13,606 nucleotides of DNA from JAXDLK01 sp034666665 (GTDB lineage: Bacteria; Desulfobacterota; Binatia; JACPRU01). The notes beneath the pieces are model-generated. The model was not told where the DNA came from. It saw nothing but the letters and a program-made list of their open reading frames with translations, and did not search any database. The position numbers and the translations under genes were made by a program. Position 1 is the first letter of the stretch. The number at the start of each line of letters is the position of its first letter. The stretch covers positions 1-13,606 of the forward strand of contig JAXDLK010000378.1 in the NCBI GenBank assembly GCA_034666665.1. The letters are read 5' to 3'. Below are positions 8,448 to 13,606 of this stretch, in pieces.

Positions 8448-10904
8448 TCATTCCTCCTCGGCGGCGATCGTCGCCGGCAGCAGAGACGGCACGAAACAGA
8501 GAAGACCGACCAGCGCCGCCAGCAGCATGACCACCATCATCCAGCCGAGCTCGCGGACGGGCTCGAAGCGGGAGAACATCAGCGGTGAGAACGATACCGA
8601 ATTCAGGACGCAGTCCACGAACACGACGATGCTTTCGCGTGCATGGGTGCGGGCGATCGCGTCCTCGAGGATGCGACCGAACGAGTATGCGGAGAGAAAC
8701 GCGGAGAAGAAGTAGACGCTGAAGTCTCCCGCGGCGTTGATCGCCAGGTCGGCGATCGGCGCCGTCGACATGCTCAGCGGGATGCCCCGCCACGCCATCA
8801 AGATCGCCATCACGCCCGCGGCGAAGAGGAACGGCGACACCATGACGTAGCCCCCGACGAACGGTCGAACCGGGACGTGGGAGCGCCTCCTCCGCCAGGC
8901 GATCCACCCGGCGTAGATGAGGAAGATCATGCACAGCGACAGCAGCACGTTCGGCCCCTCGCCACGGGTGACGTAGGCGTCGACCTGCGGGTACACCGGC
9001 GCCTTGCCGAACACGCGCGCCGAGAGGACGCTGCCATACCTCTCGTTCGCGAACCGCAGGAGGCGTTCGACCAGGGCGCGCAGCGCCTCGCTGTCGTTCA
9101 TCTCCGCCGAGACGAGAAGCCGGACGCCGCCGTCGAACCAGAGCTGGGTTCTCACCTCGGCGGGGAGCTCTTCCTCGATCATCGCGAAGGCGTCTCGCAC
9201 TCGATCCGGCTGCGACGGGATGTCCTCGCCGTAGGACGCGCGAGCGATCTGGTGCAATTTCCCGAGGATCGACCCGACCGCGCTCACCTGCACCGGCTCG
9301 AACCCCTCGCGCCGCTGCCAGGCCTCGAAGCCACGGCCCCCGGCGGCGCGCGCGAGATCGACCTCCAAGCTCCATGCGGCCGCGACGAACGCCGGGTCGA
9401 AGACGCGGCCGCGTCTCGGCTCGATCAGCAGGTCGAGGAACTCGTTTCCCGAACCGCTTCTCCGCAGGTCGTCGAACGTGGCCGCGATGCGAGTTCCCGC
9501 GATGTACTCCTCGGGCTCGGTCTTGGTGGCGATCGCGCCGCCGGCGAAGAGCGCCACGCCGATGGCGAAGGTGACGAGCGGAGCGGTCCACGACAGCCAC
9601 CGCGGTGCGCGCATGCGTCCGACGATGCGCGCAAACGTGAACTGTACCGGGTGGAAATGGCGCCCGGGCGTTTCGGCGCCGAGGCACCGTTCGAGCGCCA
9701 GGTAGAGCGAAGGCAGAAGCACGACCGTCTCGAGATAGATGAAGAGCACTCCGGAGATCGACTGGATCGCCATCTCGCGCATCTGCCAGACGGGAAACGT
9801 GAACAGGCACGCGAATCCGACGACGGCGATCAGCACCACGAGCCGGATCTCTTCGACGACGTGCAGGGCCTCCAGAAGCTTGGCCCGGCTGGTCGGCGCA
9901 CGCGACGATCGAAACGCCTCGAACACGTGCAGGGTGAAGCTCGTCCCCTGGACGATGATGTTCGCGTACGCGAGCTCGGTGTAGACGCGTTCGAACGTGC
10001 CGAATCCCGCCACGTTCAGCAGCCAGATCGAGCCCCGCGTCAAGAGGATCCCGGTGACGATCACCGCCGCGCAGACCAACGCTTGCCGGAGCGACCGCAG
10101 GTACCACCAGCAGATCGGCGACGCGAAGGTGACGCCGAGCGCGACGAACAGCATCAGGTCGCGGTTGATGCCCTGGCCGATCTGCCAGCGGCCCATCACC
10201 CAACCGACGACACCGAGACGCGGATCTCGCGGATGGATGTCGTCTTTCAGGAACCGCTCCAGCGTCGACAGCTTCTTCCCCTCGAGGAACTCGACGAAGC
10301 GCCACGCCTCGCGTGTCTCGTCGTATCCGGGGGGAAGAAAGACCGCGATCGATGCCCACGACCAGTCCTTGGCGACGAAGATCCCGTGCACGCTCGGGTC
10401 GGCAGCGACGCGCCTTCGCAGCTCCGCAAGATCGAGGTGTGCGAGGCCCTCCTCCGTCAGGTACGCATCGGCGACCAGAGTCGTGCCGTCGTCTCGATAA
10501 TCCGGAAGCGTCGCCAAGCTGACGACGCCGTTGCCGAATACCCGCTTCGCCTCCCTCGTCACGTCGAGGACCTCGCGAAGGTTCTCGGCCGTGAGCGCCG
10601 GCAGCGCGACGACGATGGGAACCACCTCGCCGGCGGCGAAGCCCGCCGGCGCCTTCGCCTTCACCGCGCGGTCCATCTGCCGGTAGACGTCATCCTCGGG
10701 TAAGGCGTCGTCGAGGATCCCCCCGCGCAGATCGAACACGCGACCGTTTGCCCACAACGCCGCGAGGATCAGCAGGAGCATCGCGCCGAGCGCGGCGAAC
10801 GGGTGAGCGATCGCCTGCCGGGCGAGCAGCGACGGGCCCCGGCGAGGACGTCCGGGGGCGTCCGGAGACTCCGCCGGCTCGGCCGTCGATGGAGCGCCGC
10901 TCAC
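8448..10904 (-). CDS. RND/MMPL-family exporter, 818 residues
   Basis: This is an inner-membrane RND-superfamily transporter of the 12-helix, two-loop type (COG1033/MMPL-like). TM1 is near 34-52 and periplasmic loop 1 covers about 54-247. Helices 2-6 lie at about 249-268, 275-298, 311-330, 353-370 and 380-404. TM7 is near 441-459 and loop 2 covers about 461-648. Helices 8-12 lie at about 652-670, 684-705, 715-737, 756-775 and 786-812. The two halves align at TM4 (GTSFTLHVFEAF, 320-331) and TM10 (AGDFSVYFFSAF, 725-736); the TM10 Asp727 corresponds to Ser322 in TM4. The start is GTG with GGAG 7-8 bases upstream. It follows the methyltransferase by 39 bases and overlaps or abuts the secreted LolA-like gene, so the three are probably one operon. 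The substrate is unknown; a lipid is plausible from the neighbours. Confidence 0.9.
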   Translation of the reverse strand: MSGAPSTAEPAESPDAPGRPRRGPSLLARQAIAHPFAALGAMLLLILAALWANGRVFDLRGGILDDALPEDDVYRQMDRAVKAKAPAGFAAGEVVPIVVALPALTAENLREVLDVTREAKRVFGNGVVSLATLPDYRDDGTTLVADAYLTEEGLAHLDLAELRRRVAADPSVHGIFVAKDWSWASIAVFLPPGYDETREAWRFVEFLEGKKLSTLERFLKDDIHPRDPRLGVVGWVMGRWQIGQGINRDLMLFVALGVTFASPICWWYLRSLRQALVCAAVIVTGILLTRGSIWLLNVAGFGTFERVYTELAYANIIVQGTSFTLHVFEAFRSSRAPTSRAKLLEALHVVEEIRLVVLIAVVGFACLFTFPVWQMREMAIQSISGVLFIYLETVVLLPSLYLALERCLGAETPGRHFHPVQFTFARIVGRMRAPRWLSWTAPLVTFAIGVALFAGGAIATKTEPEEYIAGTRIAATFDDLRRSGSGNEFLDLLIEPRRGRVFDPAFVAAAWSLEVDLARAAGGRGFEAWQRREGFEPVQVSAVGSILGKLHQIARASYGEDIPSQPDRVRDAFAMIEEELPAEVRTQLWFDGGVRLLVSAEMNDSEALRALVERLLRFANERYGSVLSARVFGKAPVYPQVDAYVTRGEGPNVLLSLCMIFLIYAGWIAWRRRRSHVPVRPFVGGYVMVSPFLFAAGVMAILMAWRGIPLSMSTAPIADLAINAAGDFSVYFFSAFLSAYSFGRILEDAIARTHARESIVVFVDCVLNSVSFSPLMFSRFEPVRELGWMMVVMLLAALVGLLCFVPSLLPATIAAEEE

Positions 10905-10943
10905 CGTAAGGCTCCGTACGTCAATCGGTGCCGGCCACCGTCT

Positions 10944-11936
10944 TCATCTGCGCAGAGTCGCCAACAGTTGAATCCCCGCTGGGTCCACGCTCGTCGTCGC
11001 GACGTCCCGAAAAGGCGTCTCCGCCGCGAGCGCGTGAAGGCGTTCCCGATCTCGATAGGCGAGATGCCAGCGGACGACGTGCTCCATGCAGAAGCGATCC
11101 TCCGGCGGAAGACGATCGTCGCAGTTCCCGAAGAGAAAAATCCCGTCCGGCGCGAGCAGCGCGTGAATGCCGTTGATCGCGTCCACGACCCGAGAATCGG
11201 AGAGATAATCGAAGACTCCGACGCAAAGCACGACGTCGAAACGTCGATCGGTCGTGGCCACGAACCGGTGAAGGTTCTCGCGGACGAGCGTGAGGTCGAT
11301 TCCCGGCACGTGCCGCAAGCGCCTGCGGGCGGCGCGCAGAGCCCCGGGATCGATGTCGACCAGGGTCGCGACCACGGCGGCGATGCCATCGCCGCGGCCC
11401 TCGAAGGCATCCTCGAGCTCCTGCGCCGGACCGCATCCCAGGCTGCAGACGCGCACGGTCGCACCGCGGTCGAGGGCCTGGCTCTTCAGCAGGTTCGCAA
11501 TCGCGCGGGGACGGGCGCGAGCGGCGCGAGCGGTCGCCGAGTCGAGAAAGCTCCGGTCGAGGAGCGCCCCCAAACCGTCGCCCGAGACGCTGCCCTCGTA
11601 GATTCGTTGCAGCAGGAGATAATCGCCTGGATAGCCCCTCGGCTTCTCGAACGCGCGCCGCAGGAACCACCCGGCGCAGAACGTCGGCCGCAGGAGATCG
11701 GCCGCGACCACCAGTGCGGCCTCGGGATCCTGACCCGCCGCGCGCGCGAGGCACTCGAGCGAGGTGACGAAGCGTGCAACGGCCGGATTGAGCCGAGCGT
11801 CCGGATCGTCCGAGCGCGCGATCGCCTCTTCGCGGAGCACGTCGACGAGCGGCCGGACGACGGCCTCCAGGGAAGCTCGCCCATACGTCGGTGCGCTGCT
11901 TCTGCTGGTGGACGTGGGCGGGACCAGGTCTGGCAC
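10944..11936 (-). CDS. Class I SAM-dependent methyltransferase, PhcB-like
   Basis: The up to 330-residue product has a Rossmann SAM-binding motif VRVCSLGCGPAQELE (161-175), an acidic loop LVDIDPGAL (192-200) and a post-motif FDVVLCVGVFDYL (233-245). In front of it are an alpha-helical N-terminal domain and the motif RGYPGDYLLLQRIYEG (100-115). The combination GY-x-GDY...IYEG, SLGCGPAQE, and the C-terminal FGN...MEHVVRWHLAYRDRERL (269-300) resembles, from memory, PhcB-like proteins annotated as 3-hydroxypalmitic acid methyl ester biosynthesis proteins. That would mean methylation of a hydroxy fatty acid carboxyl; the substrate here is not shown. The start is uncertain: GTG at 11936 opens the frame near the first plausible residues but lacks a good ribosome binding site, and the first 20 residues are low-complexity. 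It precedes the RND exporter by 39 bases. Confidence 0.85.
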   Translation of the reverse strand: MPDLVPPTSTSRSSAPTYGRASLEAVVRPLVDVLREEAIARSDDPDARLNPAVARFVTSLECLARAAGQDPEAALVVAADLLRPTFCAGWFLRRAFEKPRGYPGDYLLLQRIYEGSVSGDGLGALLDRSFLDSATARAARARPRAIANLLKSQALDRGATVRVCSLGCGPAQELEDAFEGRGDGIAAVVATLVDIDPGALRAARRRLRHVPGIDLTLVRENLHRFVATTDRRFDVVLCVGVFDYLSDSRVVDAINGIHALLAPDGIFLFGNCDDRLPPEDRFCMEHVVRWHLAYRDRERLHALAAETPFRDVATTSVDPAGIQLLATLRR

Positions 11937-12024
11937 GGAACGAGGGGTCGCTTCGCTCGTCGCAACCGGGCGCTTCCGGGCGGGCGCTCGCCGCTACCAC
12001 AGGGCCGCGCCGAAACACAATCGA

Positions 12025-12038
12025 AGCCCCGCGGGGCT
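12025..12038. repeat. 14-base perfect palindrome at the 3' end of the SDR gene
   Basis: AGCCCCGCGGGGCT is its own reverse complement and overlaps the TAG stop of the SDR gene. As RNA it could form a 5-base stem with a CGCG loop. No clean T-run follows on the minus strand (TCGATTGTGTTT comes next), so it is at best a weak terminator between the SDR and the methyltransferase gene, whose start lies about 100 bases on. The rest of the 100-base gap shows no convincing promoter. Confidence 0.4.
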
Positions 12039-12936
12039 ATTTCTCGTCAGCGGGCTTTTCGCGGCGCGTCTGCGGAATCCCGACGGGCTGCAGGTGCTCC
12101 CCGAACGCGCCATCGAATTGCTCGGCGATGTCGCCTGCCGTGAGACCCCCCGGCTTGTACATCGACGCGATCGGCCGCGGGGTCTGGAAGAGAGTGAACG
12201 CGAAGCCGCGGCGTCCGAACACCTGGCCGTTCACGTGAGCGGCCGCGTCGGAGGCGAGAAACGCGATCATCGGGGCGTTCAGCGCCGGGTCCAGATCCGG
12301 GCGTCCCGCGGCTGCGTCCATTCCCGGCATCGAGGCGACCATGCGCGTCATCCCGGCGGGCGCCATCGCATTCACCGTGATGCCGTAGCGCGCGAGCTCG
12401 ATCGCCCACACGAACGTCAAGCCCATCAGACCCGCCTTCGCTGCCCCGTAATTCGACTGACCGAAGTTGCCGCGAAGGCCTGCGGAGGACGTGATGTTCA
12501 CGACGCGGCCGAAGCTTTGATCGCGCATGTGGGGGATCGCGTGGCGGCCGCAGTTGAAGGCGCCCTTGAGGTGAACGGCGATCACCGCGTCGAAGTCGTC
12601 TTCGGTCATCTTCACGATCGAGCGGTCGCGCACGATCCCGGCGTTGTTGACGAGAACGTCGATCCGCCCGAAGGAGTCGACCGCCGTCTGGATGATCCGC
12701 CCGGCGGCGGCGAAATCGGCGACGCTGTCGTGGCTGGCTACGGCTTCACCACCGTTCGCGCGGATCTCCTCCACCGTCTCTCGAGCCGGGTCGCCCTCCG
12801 GACCGCGACCGTCGAGCGAGCAGCCGACGTCGTTGACGACGACCTTCGCACCCTCGCGAGCGAGGCAAACCGCGATGGCCTTGCCGATACCGCGTCCGGA
12901 TCCGGTGACCACGGCGACCTTGCCGTCGAGCAGCAT
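12037..12936 (-). CDS. SDR-family dehydrogenase resembling the (R)-3-hydroxyacyl-CoA dehydrogenase domain of multifunctional enzyme type 2
   Basis: This is a 299-residue short-chain dehydrogenase/reductase. The cofactor loop is TGSGRGIG (11-18), followed by VVVNDVG (32-38), NNAG (97-100), and the catalytic Ser150/151, Tyr163 and Lys167 in ITSSAG...SNYGAAK. The segment from NDVG through a Gly-rich insertion (about 36-52) to VEEIRANGGEAVASHDSV (55-72), and NAGIVRDRSIVKMTEDDFD (98-116), resemble the dehydrogenase part of peroxisomal/bacterial multifunctional enzyme type 2, which oxidises (R)-3-hydroxyacyl-CoA. The C-terminal 60 residues extend past the core fold, as in such proteins. The ATG at 12936 has GGAGGAGG 7 bases upstream; an in-frame ATG at 12981 has none and adds no homology. 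Exact substrate unknown. It may be transcribed with the downstream methyltransferase and exporter. Confidence 0.88.
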   Translation of the reverse strand: MLLDGKVAVVTGSGRGIGKAIAVCLAREGAKVVVNDVGCSLDGRGPEGDPARETVEEIRANGGEAVASHDSVADFAAAGRIIQTAVDSFGRIDVLVNNAGIVRDRSIVKMTEDDFDAVIAVHLKGAFNCGRHAIPHMRDQSFGRVVNITSSAGLRGNFGQSNYGAAKAGLMGLTFVWAIELARYGITVNAMAPAGMTRMVASMPGMDAAAGRPDLDPALNAPMIAFLASDAAAHVNGQVFGRRGFAFTLFQTPRPIASMYKPGGLTAGDIAEQFDGAFGEHLQPVGIPQTRREKPADEK

Positions 12937-13107
12937 CGCGAGACCTCCTCCGCCGTGTAGCCGCGACGCCGTAACACGCATCTTCGAGACGCGTCAATCG
13001 AGCGATCGAGCCCGTGGGACGGCCCGGGCGCTGCCGCCGTCGAGGCGCCCGTTCCTGCACCCATCTGGGATCAGGAATGACGGTCCGGCCGAGTCCGCAA
13101 TCGCCGG

Positions 13108-13137
13108 TTGACGTTCAGGAAGAGCTTGGGCTAGAGA
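13108..13137 (+). promoter_or_regulatory. Possible promoter of the plus-strand RND gene
   Basis: TTGACG matches the -35 consensus at five of six positions. TAGAGA, 18 bases on, matches TATAAT at three of six. The implied leader is about 110 bases long and contains the two hairpins at 13191-13237. The -10 is weak, so this is a guess on position and orientation only. Confidence 0.35.
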
Positions 13138-13190
13138 GGCAAATCTTTTCCCGGATGGGGCAGCGTTGGTGATCCGGCCAACCGAAGTAC

Positions 13191-13237
13191 CGGGTCGTGG
13201 ACCCGAGCTGGCAGACTCGCCGCGGGCCATCGCGGCG
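13191..13237 (+). promoter_or_regulatory. Two hairpins in the leader of the plus-strand RND gene
   Basis: CGGGTC-GTG-GACCCG (13191-13205) is a perfect 6-base stem. CGCCGCG-GGCCAT-CGCGGCG (13218-13237) is a perfect 7-base stem with a 6-base loop. The second ends four bases before GGAGGTGG, the ribosome binding site of the RND gene. No T-run follows either, so they are not intrinsic terminators. They could be RNA structure in the leader or binding sites for a dimeric regulator. Confidence 0.4.
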
Positions 13238-13254
13238 GGCGGAGGTGGAGCTCA

Positions 13255-13606
13255 ATGAGCGGGGGAGACACGTCGGCCGAGGCCAAACGAGCGCTCTATT
13301 GGCTGGGCGATCAGCTGATCGAGTACCGCCACCCCGTCTCGATCGTGGTTCTGATCATCACCGGAATCTTCGCCTACTGGACCTTCCAACTGAAGCTCGA
13401 GACCAGCTTCGGCGATCTCCTCCCGCAGAACCATCCCTACATCAAGACCCACTATCAGTACGCCGGCACCTTCGGCGGCGCGAACAACGTGATGGTCATG
13501 ATGCAGGTCAAAGAGGGCACGATCTTCACGCCCGAGCATCTCGCGCGGATCTTCCGCATGACCGAAGCCGTGGACAGGGTCTACGGCATCAACCACAACC
13601 AGATCG
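13255..13606 (+). CDS. RND/MMPL-family exporter, N-terminal part only, cut by the window edge
   Basis: The visible 117 residues are the start of a second RND-superfamily transporter. After a short cytoplasmic N-terminus comes RHPVSIVVLIITGIFAYW (25-42), the first transmembrane helix. The segment LETSFGDLLPQNHPYI (48-63) then opens the first periplasmic loop, followed by FGGANNVMVMMQV (73-85). The LLPQNHPYIK and FGGANNV motifs are typical of COG1033-type RND proteins. GGAGG stands 9 bases before the ATG, which fixes the start. It is divergent from the SDR-methyltransferase-RND module, and its first 117 residues are not a close copy of the other RND protein. Most of the protein, including TM4, lies outside the window. 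Confidence 0.9.
   Translation, partial: MSGGDTSAEAKRALYWLGDQLIEYRHPVSIVVLIITGIFAYWTFQLKLETSFGDLLPQNHPYIKTHYQYAGTFGGANNVMVMMQVKEGTIFTPEHLARIFRMTEAVDRVYGINHNQI

Larger units (their letters stand above)
12937..13254. other. 318-base divergent intergenic region between the SDR and the second RND gene
   Basis: No credible gene was seen here; a short minus-strand open frame (12994-13230) is G+C-driven and lacks a ribosome binding site. The stretch must hold promoters for both divergent genes. For the minus strand, TTGACG (12997-12992) is the best -35 match, with only a poor -10 (TTACGG or TACGGC) 17-18 bases on. For the plus strand, TTGACG (13108-13113) and TAGAGA (13132-13137) are 18 bases apart. 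Two perfect hairpins lie close to the plus-strand start. Confidence 0.6.

Noticed and set aside
8443..10359. Upstream continuation of the LolA-like frame, giving a 904-residue product
   Set aside because: The extra part is Arg-rich, lies inside the RND gene in another frame, and precedes a proper signal peptide and ribosome binding site at 8442-8451.
8643..10703. A 686-codon open frame on the plus strand opposite the RND exporter
   Set aside because: It is rich in Arg, Asp, His and Gly with no membrane segments or motifs, and mirrors the codon pattern of a clear RND gene on the other strand. This is typical of G+C-rich antisense frames.
10921..12018. A 365-codon minus-strand frame overlapping the methyltransferase
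   Set aside because: The methyltransferase frame carries the SAM motifs and a tight fit to the RND start; this one is Arg/Gly/Ser-rich without motifs.
12025..12038. Strong intrinsic terminator at the end of the SDR gene
   Set aside because: The palindrome is perfect but short and is not followed by a continuous T-run on the minus strand.
12994..13230. A 78-codon minus-strand frame in the divergent intergenic region
   Set aside because: No ribosome binding site, no recognisable features, and it would cover the likely promoters of both flanking genes.

Overview
The window is GC-rich, Gram-negative chromosomal DNA with almost every gene on the minus strand. The order kdsB-pyrG-kdsA-kdsD-lptC-lptA-lptB-rpoN, a metal-dependent-type KdsA, and the RND and fatty-acyl-type genes next door suggest a deltaproteobacterium-grade organism (Myxococcota, Desulfobacterota, Binatota or similar). 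That placement is inference from gene order and protein style, not from a search.

Region 1 (1-7620, minus strand) is a lipopolysaccharide precursor, LPS export and sigma factor operon. It is read from right to left. A near-consensus sigma-70 promoter (7583-7611) is followed by a leader that folds into a terminator-like hairpin ending in seven U directly against the kdsB start codon. Then come kdsB (CMP-Kdo synthetase, uses CTP), pyrG (CTP synthase, makes CTP), kdsA (Kdo-8-phosphate synthase), kdsD (arabinose-5-phosphate isomerase), lptC, lptA and lptB (LPS transport) and rpoN (sigma-54), which is cut by the left edge. Several neighbours overlap by 1-14 bases. The largest gap, 80 bases, lies between kdsD and lptC. 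It holds two hairpins, and it is where kdsC (Kdo-8-phosphate phosphatase) sits in E. coli-type clusters; kdsC is absent here.

Region 2 (7645-12936, minus strand) is an accessory lipid-type module. It holds an SDR dehydrogenase resembling the (R)-3-hydroxyacyl-CoA dehydrogenase part of multifunctional enzyme type 2, a SAM methyltransferase resembling the PhcB family (3-hydroxy fatty acid methyl ester synthesis), an 818-residue RND/MMPL-type exporter, and a secreted protein that is probably LolA-like. The last three are tightly spaced and probably form one operon.

Region 3 (12937-13606) is a 318-base divergent intergenic stretch, followed by the start of a second RND exporter on the plus strand, cut by the right edge.

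The most interesting signal is the kdsB leader. The likely transcription start falls in a CCCG run at the foot of the leader stem, in front of the genes that consume and make CTP. This suggests a CTP-responsive attenuation or start-site-switching control. Other points worth a look are an RND pump that has lost its TM4 aspartate but kept the TM10 one, a UUCG hairpin that hides the lptC ribosome binding site, and a methionine in the normally GG oxyanion loop of CTP synthase. No tRNA, rRNA, CRISPR array or insertion sequence was recognised.
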